This document shows, one piece after another, positions 8,714-17,492 of a DNA stretch of 64,000 bases. The notes beneath the pieces were generated by a model that was not told the DNA's origin, ran no database searches, and saw only the letters and a program-made list of their open reading frames with translations. Within the stretch, counting starts at the first letter, position 1. Each line of letters starts with the position of its first letter. The DNA is from Rhizobium sp. EC-SD404 (GTDB taxonomy: Bacteria; Pseudomonadota; Alphaproteobacteria; Rhizobiales; Rhizobiaceae): contig NZ_LR701459.1 of NCBI RefSeq assembly GCF_902498825.1, positions 1,246,001 through 1,310,000 on the forward strand. The letters are read 5' to 3'. The translations under genes and the position numbers were made by a program.

Positions 8714-9955
8714 TTGAGCCGATTCAGATTCATCCACGCCGCCGATCTGCATCTTGGGAGCCCTTTCGAAGGGTTGGCGATCAAGGATCGCGTCATCGCC
8801 GAGCGCTTCGCTGCGGCCACGCGCGACGCCTTCTCCGAGCTGGTCCGTCGCGCGATCGAGGAGGAAGTGGCGTTCTTCATCGTCGCCGGGGATGTCTATG
8901 ACGGTGAATGGCGCGACAATTCGATCGGGCTTTTCTTCAACCGCGAAGTGGCGCGGCTCGACCGGGCAGCCATCCCTGTCTTCCTGCTGAAGGGCAATCA
9001 CGACGCCGACAGCGTCGTGACGAAGAGCATCACGCTGCCGACGTCCGTCAGCCAATTCGACACCCGCAAGCCCTCGAGCTTCGCGTTGGATGACTTGAAG
9101 GTCTCGCTGCACGGGCAGGGATTTGCGGAGCGGGCGGCAAGCGACAATCTCGCGCGGGCCTATCCGGCGCCGGTGCCGGGGCATTTCAATATCGGCGTGC
9201 TTCACACATCGCTTACCGGCAGGCCTCCGCATGCGAATTATGCCCCTTGCTCCGTCGATGATCTGAGGGCGCGCGGGTACGACTACTGGGCGCTCGGCCA
9301 TGTCCACGACCACGAAATCGTCGCCAACGATCCGCCGATCGTTTTTCCAGGCAATTTGCAGGGCCGAAACATCCGCGAGAGCGGGGAAAAAGGCGCGGTT
9401 CTCGTCAGCGTCGAGGACGGCCGCGTTGCGTCGATCGACCGCCTGGTCGTGGATCAGGCGCGCTGGCAGCTGGTGAGCGTCGACGTTTCCGCAGCCGAGA
9501 CGGTGCCGGCGCTTCTGAGGCTGGTGGAAGATGCGCTCGGTTCAAGCTGTGGTGATGGCAACGGTCGGCTGACGGCGCTTCGTGTCGCGCTCATCGGTGC
9601 CAGTGCGCTGCGACCGCAGATACTGATGGGCCGCGCCGAACTGGTCGACGAGATTCAGGCTGCGTGCCATCGCATCGATCCGGATATCTGGCTGGAGAAG
9701 CTCGATCTTCGGGTCGGGCCGATCGAACGGCCACTGGCGGTCGATGAAGGAGACGCGCGCGTCGATCTGCAGCCGCTGCTCGCCGATCTCGTCCATGATC
9801 CGGCGCTCGTCGATGCCGCCGAGGCCGCGTTGCGCGAAATCCTGGCGAAGCTGCCTGCCGCTTCCGGGTCAGGAGATGCTCCACTCGGTGCGACCGTCGA
9901 CGACCTTCTGGCAGAAGCGCGCGACGTGCTGCTTGCGCGCAGCGGGAGCGACTGA
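8714..9955 (+). CDS. YhaO/SbcD-like DNA repair metallophosphoesterase
   Basis: A 413-residue calcineurin-like phosphoesterase of the SbcD/Mre11 type, a predicted Mn-dependent DNA nuclease. The metal-binding motifs appear in order: HAADLHLGS near residue 8, AGDVYDG, LLKGNHDAD and LGHVHDHE. The C-terminal part is poorly conserved, as in YhaO. A TTG start is used, with GAGGA just upstream. Two bases separate its stop from the partner ATPase gene. Mre11-type nucleases act with an SMC-like ATPase on broken or blocked DNA ends; the exact substrate here is unknown. Confidence 0.85.
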   Translation: MSRFRFIHAADLHLGSPFEGLAIKDRVIAERFAAATRDAFSELVRRAIEEEVAFFIVAGDVYDGEWRDNSIGLFFNREVARLDRAAIPVFLLKGNHDADSVVTKSITLPTSVSQFDTRKPSSFALDDLKVSLHGQGFAERAASDNLARAYPAPVPGHFNIGVLHTSLTGRPPHANYAPCSVDDLRARGYDYWALGHVHDHEIVANDPPIVFPGNLQGRNIRESGEKGAVLVSVEDGRVASIDRLVVDQARWQLVSVDVSAAETVPALLRLVEDALGSSCGDGNGRLTALRVALIGASALRPQILMGRAELVDEIQAACHRIDPDIWLEKLDLRVGPIERPLAVDEGDARVDLQPLLADLVHDPALVDAAEAALREILAKLPAASGSGDAPLGATVDDLLAEARDVLLARSGSD

Positions 9956-9957
9956 CC

Positions 9958-12900
9958 GTGCGGCTCTTGCGCCTCCATCTGCTGCGCTACGGGGCCCTTA
10001 CGGACCGCGTGCTCGATTTTCGACCTGATGCGCGCCTCCACGTGGTCTACGGGCAGAACGAGGCGGGCAAGAGCTCGGCTCTGTCGTCGCTTTCGGATCT
10101 GTTCTTCGGCTTTCCGCACCATGCCCACTACGCGTTTCTGCACAATGCGCAGACGTTGAGGCTTGCGGCGACGATCCGGGCCCGCTCCGGCGATGAACTT
10201 TCCTTTCGCCGCCGCCGGGGGAAGAAGGATACGCTACTCGCAGACGACGAAGCGGAAACGCCGCTCAAGGACGACGCGCTTGCTCCTTTTCTTGGAGGTT
10301 TGTCCCGTGCGGTCTTCGAACGGGCCTTCGGGCTCGATTCCGAGCGGCTGCGTCTCGGTTCGCGGGCGATGCTAGACGCCGACGGCGAAGCGGGCGACCT
10401 GCTCTTTGCAGCCTCGGCCGGAATTCTGGGGCTGCGGCAGGTCAAGACGGCCATGGATGAAGAGGCGAACGCGCTTTTCACGCCAAGAGCCGCCGCCGGG
10501 AAGGCATTCTACCAGGTGCTTGCCCGCCATGACGATGCTCGGCGCCTGGAACGCGACCACGAACTGCGTGCCGGCGATTGGAAATCGGTTAACGAGGCCA
10601 TCGACGATCTTTCGGAGCGCCACGCCGCCAAAGTGCTCGAGCGCACCCAGCTTCGACGGCGCGAGCAGGGCCTGGTTCGGCTGAACCAGTTGCGGCCGAT
10701 CCTCGCCGAGATCGACCGCGAAAGGGAGCAACTTCGCGCGTTTGCGGATTTGGAGCAGATCGCCGAAGGGCAGGGTTCGGCGATTTCAGCGGCACTTGCG
10801 GCGCTGCGCCACGCGAGCGAGGGGGTCGCAGCTGCCGAAAAGGCGCGGGAACGGGCGGAAGCCAAGCGCGCCGACATCCCCATCGATGTTGCCTATCTCG
10901 ACCACAGCGATGAGATCGCTCAGCTTCTGTCCCAGTCTGCGTCTCACCTCAAGGATCTTCGGGATCTGCCGCGTGTGGTGGGTGAGCGCGACGACTTCAG
11001 CCGCCTGTTGGAGGATCTTGCCCATCGCCTGGGGTTGGTGCGCGGCGATCTGGACCGTCTTCAACCGACCGACATGGCAATCGCTGGCCTTGCCGAACGT
11101 GCCGCGGCCGCCCGGCAGGCGGCGGAGCGCGTCGGTCTGCTGGACGAGCGGTTGGCGGCGGAGCAGGAGCAGGTCAACACGCTCGAAGGCCAGGCCACAC
11201 AGGTCGCCGCCATCGATCCACGCCCTTGGCTCGACCGGCTGGAAGCGTTGCGCCCTGATATCGAGGCCTTGGGTGATGTGGAGGACCGAACGGTCAAGCT
11301 CGAGACGGAGCGGCGCCGGATCGCGGAAGCAGTGAGCAGGCTCGTTCCGCCCGTCGGGGATCTCGATGCGTTGGCAAAGACCAGCCTGCCGGACGAAACA
11401 ACGCTTGCCGCCCAGCGTGATCGCATGCGCGATCTGCAGCAGGGTGCGCGGGTCGTTCAGGAACGCATCGACCGGGAGCGCGCGGAAATCGAGGCGCTCG
11501 AAGCCGAAGCGCGCGCCGAGGCGCATCGCGGGGTGACGGCAAGTCCGGCTGCAATCCATCAGGCGCGTTCAGATCGCGATGGTTTGTTCAAAGAGATCGC
11601 CGCTTCGCTGACAGGCGAGGATCCGCCGATCGAACCGGCGAGCGCTTCAGCCTCGATCGGGCGATATCGCTCTGCCGTGACAGCGGCCGATGCGCTTGCC
11701 GATGCCGCATTGGAGCAATCTGACCGGCTTGCCGACGCGGCCGCGAAGTCCCGTCGGCGGGAAGATCTGCTGCGCAGCTACGCCGCTCTTTCGAAGGACC
11801 TTGAAGCCAACGAAGCCGAGCGGGCAAAGGCGCAGGCCGAGTTCGCCGGACCCTTCGCCGCGCTTGGGCTGGCTGCCGGTCTGCCGGATGACATGATTGT
11901 CTGGAGCCGAGCGCTCGCTGCTCTGCTTGCTGCGCGAAACGCTCTCCTGGAAGAGACCGACCGTTTGGCGAGCCTCAGGCAGATTGCGCAGCAGCTGCGC
12001 GAGCCGTTGGAGGCAATCGCCCACGGCATCTGGCTTGAGGGGAGTGAAAGCCTTCCGCTGCGTGCGCTCGATCGTGGCCTGCGCGAACGGCTGCGCCAAC
12101 TTGGCGAAGCGTGGGATGCGAGCCGGGATCTGGCCGCGCGCAAGCGCGATACGGCGCGCAGGGTCGAGGATCTCCGCGAAAGGCGGTCCGTTGCGGATCA
12201 ATCAGCTCAAGAGGCGCTTGCCGCGCTGAGAGCCGAAACCGCGCGTCTCGGTCTTTTCGAGCCAGGTTCGCCAGCAGAGACCGAAGCCGCACTTGCCCTG
12301 TGGAAGAAGGTGCCCGACCTCAGGCGCGAAGAGGACAACCGGGCACGACGGGTCGCGGGAATCGAACGCGACATCCGCGGGTTCCAAGAGAGCGTCGAAG
12401 CGCTCGTCGCGAAGCTGGATCCGTCCATGTCGGGCTTTCCACCGGCGGAGGCGATCCGTGTCTTTCACGACCGGGCGCAGGCAGCGCGAACGGCCGATAC
12501 GATGGACCGTCAGGCGCGGAAGGATATCTCGGAGGCGGAAAAGGGGCTGACCGAGGCAAATGCAGCGCGAGACGACGCGGCAGAGCTTCTGGCCGCGTTG
12601 GTTGCCGGGTTTGGGGACGCGCCGGATGCGGAAGCAATTGCGGCGCGGCTCATCGAGCGCGACGGCCTCCGTGTCAGCCTGTCGCGGTGCCGCACCCGGC
12701 TTGGCCAAGTGGCTTCGGGAGAAGACGAAGTTTCGATCCGCGCCGCCATTCAGGCGGCAGACCAGGACACGGCGCTGCCGGACCTCGCGCAGCTCGAGGA
12801 AGATATCCATCGTATCGATGGCGAGGTCGACGAACTCTTTGCCCAGCTTTCCGCGGAAAAAGCGCGGCGGGAGGGGATGATGGGCGCCAAGGGGGCGGAG

Positions 12901-13431
12901 CTTGCAGCTTTCGAGCGGAAGGCCGCCGAAGCCGAACTCGTGCAGGTCGCCCGCCAATGGGCCGTGCTGAAGTTCGGGTCTTTACTCCTTGGGGCGGCCA
13001 TGGAACGGCAGCGGGCGGCGCAAAGCAACCCGATGCTGCAGAGGGCGGGCGCCTTGTTTTCAGCCATCACCGAAGGCCGGTTCGACGGGCTTCGCCAGCA
13101 ATTCGACGAGAACGACCGGCCGACGGTCGTCGCCGTTCGCAACAATGCCGATTTCGTCGGCGCTTCCGGAATGAGCGATGGCACGCGCGACCAGCTTTAT
13201 TTGGCGCTCAGGCTTTCCTATCTGGAGGATTATGCGGAGCGGAACGAACCGGCGCCCTTCATCGCGGACGACATATTTCAGACGTTCGACGATGAGCGCA
13301 CTCTTGCCGCCCTGAAGGTCCTTGGGGAAACCTCCGAACGGGTCCAGCCGATCGTTTTCACGCACCATCGACGGGTCGTGGAACTTGCACAGGCTGCTCT
13401 CAGTTCTGCGCTCGACGTCGTCGAGCTTTGA
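9958..13431 (+). CDS. YhaN/SbcC-like AAA ATPase with long coiled coils
   Basis: A 1157-residue SMC-like ATPase and partner of the nuclease gene just upstream. The N terminus reads LRLHLLRYGAL, with Walker A GQNEAGKSS near residue 35-43. A very long Glu/Ala/Arg-rich coiled-coil region spans about 190-1000. The C-terminal signature GMSDGTRDQLYLALRLSYLE and Walker B PFIADDIFQTFDDER are followed by a conserved THHRR. The GTG start lies 2 bases after the nuclease stop. The absence of a CxxC zinc hook in the middle is typical of YhaN and distinguishes it from SbcC/Rad50. Confidence 0.85.
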   Translation: MRLLRLHLLRYGALTDRVLDFRPDARLHVVYGQNEAGKSSALSSLSDLFFGFPHHAHYAFLHNAQTLRLAATIRARSGDELSFRRRRGKKDTLLADDEAETPLKDDALAPFLGGLSRAVFERAFGLDSERLRLGSRAMLDADGEAGDLLFAASAGILGLRQVKTAMDEEANALFTPRAAAGKAFYQVLARHDDARRLERDHELRAGDWKSVNEAIDDLSERHAAKVLERTQLRRREQGLVRLNQLRPILAEIDREREQLRAFADLEQIAEGQGSAISAALAALRHASEGVAAAEKARERAEAKRADIPIDVAYLDHSDEIAQLLSQSASHLKDLRDLPRVVGERDDFSRLLEDLAHRLGLVRGDLDRLQPTDMAIAGLAERAAAARQAAERVGLLDERLAAEQEQVNTLEGQATQVAAIDPRPWLDRLEALRPDIEALGDVEDRTVKLETERRRIAEAVSRLVPPVGDLDALAKTSLPDETTLAAQRDRMRDLQQGARVVQERIDRERAEIEALEAEARAEAHRGVTASPAAIHQARSDRDGLFKEIAASLTGEDPPIEPASASASIGRYRSAVTAADALADAALEQSDRLADAAAKSRRREDLLRSYAALSKDLEANEAERAKAQAEFAGPFAALGLAAGLPDDMIVWSRALAALLAARNALLEETDRLASLRQIAQQLREPLEAIAHGIWLEGSESLPLRALDRGLRERLRQLGEAWDASRDLAARKRDTARRVEDLRERRSVADQSAQEALAALRAETARLGLFEPGSPAETEAALALWKKVPDLRREEDNRARRVAGIERDIRGFQESVEALVAKLDPSMSGFPPAEAIRVFHDRAQAARTADTMDRQARKDISEAEKGLTEANAARDDAAELLAALVAGFGDAPDAEAIAARLIERDGLRVSLSRCRTRLGQVASGEDEVSIRAAIQAADQDTALPDLAQLEEDIHRIDGEVDELFAQLSAEKARREGMMGAKGAELAAFERKAAEAELVQVARQWAVLKFGSLLLGAAMERQRAAQSNPMLQRAGALFSAITEGRFDGLRQQFDENDRPTVVAVRNNADFVGASGMSDGTRDQLYLALRLSYLEDYAERNEPAPFIADDIFQTFDDERTLAALKVLGETSERVQPIVFTHHRRVVELAQAALSSALDVVEL
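13380..13405 (+). promoter_or_regulatory. Possible sigma-EcfG-type promoter for the HWE kinase gene
   Basis: GGAAC at 13380-13384 and GTT at 13403-13405 are separated by 18 bases (GGAAC-N17-AGTT), one of the spacings accepted by alphaproteobacterial EcfG sigma factors. It lies inside the end of the YhaN-like coding region, about 90 bases before the kinase start, so chance is a real possibility. It is listed because two better matches precede the neighbouring stress genes. Confidence 0.35.
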
Positions 13432-13492
13432 TGGCACCTCCGAAATATCAGGGGTCGGCGCATGCTGTGCGCTGGTCCTATGTTAATGTGAA

Positions 13493-14989
13493 ATGACTAT
13501 ATCCGGTCCAGATGAGGTGATCGCCGAGATCGCGGAAGAAGAAGCAATGCCGCCTGCTGAAAATGGCGTGCTGACGGGCGCCCATTGGGGCCTGTCCAGC
13601 GCCGAATTGATGAACGCCATGCCGGTTGCTGTATACACCACTAACAGCGACGGTTTCATCACGTCCTATAATGACGCCGCGGAGAAACTCTGGGGCAAGG
13701 CGCCGAAGCTGAACGAGACCCGTTGGTGCGTCTGGGAAACATTCTTCGACGAGATTGGCGTACGCATCCCCACCGACGAGTGCCCAATCGCGAAGGCACT
13801 GACCGAGAAGCGCGATGTGGAGCCTGTCGAGCTTTGGGCCGTCCGCGAAGACGGCAGCCGCGTCGCTTTTCTTGCCCATCCCAAGCTTCTGCGCAACGCG
13901 GAGGGCGAGGTCGAGGGGGCCATCAACACGCTGGTCGACATCACGCCGCACAAATCGGCCCAAGCCGCCGAATCGCGGCTGTCGGCGCTCATCGCGTCAT
14001 CGGCCGATGCAATCGTGAGCAAGGATCTCAACGGCGTCATCACCAGCTGGAATGATGGCGCCATGCAGCTTTTCGGCTACGCGCCGAACGAGGCGATCGG
14101 TCGGTCGATCCGGATGCTGATACCGGAGGACAGGGCAGGCGAAGAGGATCTGATCCTCACGCGCATTCGGTCCGGCGAAAAGGTGGAGCACTTCGAGACC
14201 CGGAGGCGCCACAAGGATGGACGTCTCATCGCGGTCTCGCTGACGATTTCACCGATCAGATCCCGGCACGGCCACATCATCGGTGTTTCGAAGATCGCCC
14301 GCGACATCTCCAGCCAGCTGGAGCGTGAAAGCCGGATCCGCTCATTGATGGGCGAAGTCAACCATCGCGTGAAGAACCAGTTCGCCGTCATCCTGTCGAT
14401 GGTTCGCGAGACGCATCGGCGCAGCGGCGATGCCGGGGATTTCGAAAGTCAGGTTCAGGACAGGATTCTGGCACTGTCGCGCTCGCACGATCTCCTGGTG
14501 CAGGGCGACTGGCGCGGCACGACCCTCAATGAACTGGTACGAGCCCATGTGCTTCCCTTCGGCCTGGAGGAGAGGATCGAACTTTCAGGACCCCGTGTCC
14601 TGCTGAGGCCGATGGCCGTCCAGTATCTCGGCATGGCGTTCCACGAACTCGCCACCAACTCCGCAAAATACGGCGTCCTGAAGCAAGACAACGGCAAGAT
14701 CCTGATCAGCTGGGCCTTCGTCGAGGGCGAGAACGGACTGCGCTTTCTGTTCGACTGGCAAGAAGGATTTGAGGGGCGCCGCCCCGAGGCCGTGGAAAAG
14801 CGATCGGGTCTCGGCATGGCCGTGCTGGAGCGCATCGCACCGTCGGCCGTGGGTGGCAAGGGTTTTATTGAGATCGACGCTGAGCACGCCCAGTGGTCCC
14901 TAAACGCTCCTGCGCGCCAAGTCGAAGTCGCTGAAAGCGACCTCGACGAGACGAGCCCCTGGTCCAATCTCGGGGCGCAGCGGATTTAG
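13493..14989 (+). CDS. PAS-PAS HWE-family sensor histidine kinase
   Basis: A soluble 498-residue kinase with no transmembrane segment. PAS domain 1 (about 36-160) and PAS domain 2 (about 163-285, with ADAIVSKDLNGVITSWNDGA and a PAC-like C-terminal segment) precede an HWE-type kinase core with the phospho-acceptor His in GEVNHRVKNQFAVILSMV, the AFHELATNSAKYG N box and FDWQE. HWE/HisKA_2 kinases in this order commonly feed the PhyR/EcfG general stress response or light and redox signalling. No response regulator is adjacent. No LOV-type NCRFLQ motif is present, so a flavin photoreceptor is unlikely. The stress-type SDR gene lies convergent, overlapping by 4 bases. Confidence 0.88.
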   Translation: MTISGPDEVIAEIAEEEAMPPAENGVLTGAHWGLSSAELMNAMPVAVYTTNSDGFITSYNDAAEKLWGKAPKLNETRWCVWETFFDEIGVRIPTDECPIAKALTEKRDVEPVELWAVREDGSRVAFLAHPKLLRNAEGEVEGAINTLVDITPHKSAQAAESRLSALIASSADAIVSKDLNGVITSWNDGAMQLFGYAPNEAIGRSIRMLIPEDRAGEEDLILTRIRSGEKVEHFETRRRHKDGRLIAVSLTISPIRSRHGHIIGVSKIARDISSQLERESRIRSLMGEVNHRVKNQFAVILSMVRETHRRSGDAGDFESQVQDRILALSRSHDLLVQGDWRGTTLNELVRAHVLPFGLEERIELSGPRVLLRPMAVQYLGMAFHELATNSAKYGVLKQDNGKILISWAFVEGENGLRFLFDWQEGFEGRRPEAVEKRSGLGMAVLERIAPSAVGGKGFIEIDAEHAQWSLNAPARQVEVAESDLDETSPWSNLGAQRI

Positions 14990-15837
14990 CTGACGGGCGT
15001 CCCGCCATTCGGGTGCAGGACCTGCCCGGTGATGTAGGACGCATCCTCGCAGGCGAGGAACAGCAGCGACGGTGCCACCTCATTCGGCTGACCCGGGCGC
15101 TGAAGCGGCGTGCTCTTGCCGAAATCCTCGACCTTGTCTGCAGGAAACGACGCCGGAATGAGCGGCGTCCAGATCGGACCCGGCGCGACGCCGTTCACGC
15201 GAATGCCCTTTTCGGCAAGATTGGCCGACAGGGCCCGGATGAAGGCAAGCAGAGCCCCCTTCGTCGAGGAGTAATCCAAAAGTACCGGCTGGCCCCGATA
15301 GGCGGTGATCGATGTGGTGCAGATGATTGAAGAGCCTTCCTTTAGGTACGGCAGCGCGTGCTTCGTGATGTGAAAGGCGCCGAAGACGTTGGTGCGGAAC
15401 GTGCGCTCCATCTGCTCTTCAGAAATGTCGGTGAGCTCTTCCTGATAGTGTTGCTCGGCGGCATTGTTGACGACGATGTCGATCCCGCCGAATTCCTCCA
15501 CCGCCTGTGCGACGAACGCTTCGGCGACGCCGCTCGAGCCGATGTCGCCCATTTTGGCGAAGCACTGTGCGCCTTCTTCCCGGACGAGCCGCATCGTTTC
15601 CTCAGCATCGGCCGTCTCTTCCTCGTCTTTATAAAGAATGGCGACCTTTGCGCCTTCGCGGGCGAACAAAATCGCGGTGGCGCGGCCAATGCCGGAATCG
15701 CCGCCGGTGATGATCGCGGCTTTGCCGCTGAGCCGGCCGGAGCCGGGGTAGCGCGGCATGAAATCGGGCTCGGGATGCATTGCTGCCTCCGAGCCCGGTT
15801 GGTGGTCCTGTTCCTGACGTTCGGGTGCCTTGTTCAT
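14986..15837 (-). CDS. SDR-family oxidoreductase, general stress type
   Basis: A 283-residue short-chain dehydrogenase of the YghA/GsiB-associated (glucose dehydrogenase-like) subgroup. The NAD(P)-binding motif is TGGDSGIGRA near residue 44-53, VNNAAEQ follows, the catalytic set is Ser in CTTSITAYRG with YSSTKGA, and the PG motif is in GVAPGPIWTP. An N-terminal extension of about 35 residues (PERQEQDHQPG onward) is typical of the stress-linked subgroup. A sigma-EcfG-like promoter lies 33-57 bases upstream of the start. The substrate is unknown. Confidence 0.9.
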   Translation of the reverse strand: MNKAPERQEQDHQPGSEAAMHPEPDFMPRYPGSGRLSGKAAIITGGDSGIGRATAILFAREGAKVAILYKDEEETADAEETMRLVREEGAQCFAKMGDIGSSGVAEAFVAQAVEEFGGIDIVVNNAAEQHYQEELTDISEEQMERTFRTNVFGAFHITKHALPYLKEGSSIICTTSITAYRGQPVLLDYSSTKGALLAFIRALSANLAEKGIRVNGVAPGPIWTPLIPASFPADKVEDFGKSTPLQRPGQPNEVAPSLLFLACEDASYITGQVLHPNGGTPVS

Positions 15838-15869
15838 CGTCGAGATCGCTCCTTTGGGTTCATCAACCC

Positions 15870-15894
15870 AACAGAAGCGCGGCGATGAAGTTCC
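15870..15894 (-). promoter_or_regulatory. Sigma-EcfG-like promoter of the SDR gene
   Basis: On the minus strand GGAAC (15894-15890) is followed after 16 bases by TGTT (15873-15870). This fits the alphaproteobacterial general stress promoter pattern GGAAC-N16/17-nGTT. The -10 element lies about 33 bases before the SDR start codon. Confidence 0.6.
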
Positions 15895-15896
15895 TC

Positions 15897-16583
15897 TCAG
15901 CGGAGACCGGCTTTGCGTTCCATGGCGGCACCGGTCCGCTCGGCTACCGTCTCGACCTTCTCCGCCACCGTGCGGCCACCGCGGGTGGAAGAAGGGGCGA
16001 GCCCTTCGTCCTGCATGGCATCGCGGGCTGTTCGCAGCGTGTCTTTGACCGCATCTGCCGTATCGTGGCGGACTTTGCGCGCGCGTTTCTGGACACCTTC
16101 CACCGCGTCGTCATGGAGTTCGCCGAGCAACTCGTCTTCACGCCGCGTCGATGGCAAGGCAGCGCCGATCGCGATGCCGGCAAGGACGGCTCCAAGACCG
16201 ATGATCAGCGGATCGTTATCGAATATCCGGCCGACAGCCGTGTCGCGCCATGTCGAACGCTTCGACGTCACAGGTAGATTTTCAGGATTGTTCATGGGCT
16301 TAATCCTCTTGGGCGGTTGTCGCCTTTTTGGTCCTGTCGATTCCGACGATGCCTTGTAAATGAGCCAGCCGAGGCCAGCGCCGACGGCAGCAAGAGCAAG
16401 TGGCTGACGCGAAAGTGTCTCGGGGAGATTTTCGTCGCCGAGCCCCGTTCGATGGGCAGCCTCGTCGACGATGCTTCGGACGGAAAACTGGTCGCGCAAT
16501 GCGTCCAGTCTCAGGCTCAATTGGGCGCGCTTCAGCTCGACTTCCTGCGCCAAATCGGCTGACGATTGTCGGATTGCGGACAT
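15897..16583 (-). CDS. DUF3618-type membrane-associated stress protein
   Basis: A 228-residue protein starting MSAIRQSSADLAQEVE, the opening typical of DUF3618 proteins. It has two short hydrophobic stretches (near PLALAAVGAGLGWLIY and IIGLGAVLAGIAIGAAL) and a C-terminal amphipathic helical region rich in Ala, Asp, Arg and Thr. The ATG at 16583 is preferred: it has GAGG eight bases upstream and lies 10 bases after the preceding gene, whereas the longer version would overlap that gene. Function is unknown; such genes sit in envelope-stress or stationary-phase operons of rhizobia. Confidence 0.7.
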   Translation of the reverse strand: MSAIRQSSADLAQEVELKRAQLSLRLDALRDQFSVRSIVDEAAHRTGLGDENLPETLSRQPLALAAVGAGLGWLIYKASSESTGPKRRQPPKRIKPMNNPENLPVTSKRSTWRDTAVGRIFDNDPLIIGLGAVLAGIAIGAALPSTRREDELLGELHDDAVEGVQKRARKVRHDTADAVKDTLRTARDAMQDEGLAPSSTRGGRTVAEKVETVAERTGAAMERKAGLR

Positions 16584-16593
16584 CGGCTCTGCC

Positions 16594-17226
16594 TCAGGCA
16601 CGATCATCGGTGCCAAGCACCGATGTCGAGCGAGCCGCATCGGTTTCACGCTCGAACGCGCTCATATCCAAGCCGACGTCTTCGTCGACGTAAGGACTAT
16701 CCTCGTCGTGATAGTCTTCGATGTCGTCGTCTTCGTACTCGTATTCCACTGCCCGGTCGCTGCTCGCTTTCAGGAAGCGCGCAAGGGTGAGACCGGCCAG
16801 CAGGCCACCGGCAACGAAAAGCAGGGGATGGCGGCGGCCGATATCGCGCAGGTCGTCGGCTGCGTTGACCAAAGAACGTTCCTGGATCGAGCGCGAAAGA
16901 TTATCAAGGCCATCGGCGGCTTCGCGCGCAAGGCGCCCGGTCAACGCAGCGCCGGTCGTGTCCTCGCGCACGGATCCACGAACGCTGTCCGCGATATCGT
17001 GCAGGCCTTCGGCAAGCGCATCCTTGCGCTGGTCTGCTTCGTCGATGGCCTTTAGCCGCATTTTCTCGCTGAACGATGCCGCCTTCGAAAGGGTGCGCGA
17101 GCCAGCGTTGGAAAGCTTTTCGCGGGCATCCTCCATCTCGGCATCGAGCGCGTCGCGAATGGGCGTGTGCTTTTCCGACAGGTGATCGCTGGTGTCGAGG
17201 TCGGTCGGGTTGGGATAGGTTGCCAT
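16594..17226 (-). CDS. Nutrient-deprivation-induced-type membrane protein
   Basis: A 210-residue protein with a long helical, charged N-terminal part (about 10-125), one transmembrane segment (HPLLFVAGGLLAGLTLARFL, about 131-150) and a very acidic stretch with EYEYEDDDIEDYHDED. This layout matches small single-span proteins named nutrient deprivation-induced in rhizobia, for which no biochemical role is known. It is the first gene of a two-gene unit with the DUF3618-type protein, and a sigma-EcfG-like promoter sits 46-70 bases upstream. Confidence 0.65.
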   Translation of the reverse strand: MATYPNPTDLDTSDHLSEKHTPIRDALDAEMEDAREKLSNAGSRTLSKAASFSEKMRLKAIDEADQRKDALAEGLHDIADSVRGSVREDTTGAALTGRLAREAADGLDNLSRSIQERSLVNAADDLRDIGRRHPLLFVAGGLLAGLTLARFLKASSDRAVEYEYEDDDIEDYHDEDSPYVDEDVGLDMSAFERETDAARSTSVLGTDDRA

Positions 17227-17271
17227 TGGCTGATCCTTTCAAGTGCGGTTGGCCGCGCGTCTTGCGATCTC

Positions 17272-17296
17272 AACCGCTCCTGAAGAGAATTGTTCC
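17272..17296 (-). promoter_or_regulatory. Sigma-EcfG-like promoter of the membrane stress operon
   Basis: On the minus strand GGAAC (17296-17292) is followed after 16 bases by GGTT (17275-17272), matching the EcfG general stress promoter pattern. It lies 46 bases upstream of the first gene of the operon. Confidence 0.6.
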
Positions 17297-17361
17297 TCGA
17301 TTCCGTGCCCGGAAAAATTCGATCTCGGTGGAACATCAGCGTCTAGAGCCGGTTCGACTGC

Positions 17362-17481
17362 CAGCGAACCGCGGCTGCGTCAGCCGGACGCGGCGATATA
17401 GGACACAGGCTGGTTTTTCCGGCTTCCCACCTGGCCTCGGGATTGGCACCCATCCTTGTCCCGCCCAGCCGCGGTTCGCTG
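17362..17481. repeat. 16-bp perfect inverted repeat with 88-base spacer
   Basis: CAGCGAACCGCGGCTG at 17362-17377 and its exact reverse complement at 17466-17481. The arms stop abruptly on both sides and the spacer carries no gene. It lies between the respiratory operon and the stress operon, both on the minus strand. There is no T tract typical of a terminator. Origin and role are unknown. Confidence 0.7.
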
Positions 17482-17492
17482 CTTTCCAGTCG

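Noticed and set aside
13493..14989. LOV-type blue-light photoreceptor kinase
   Set aside because: PAS domains are present but the flavin-cysteine motif of LOV domains (NCRFLQ-like) is absent.
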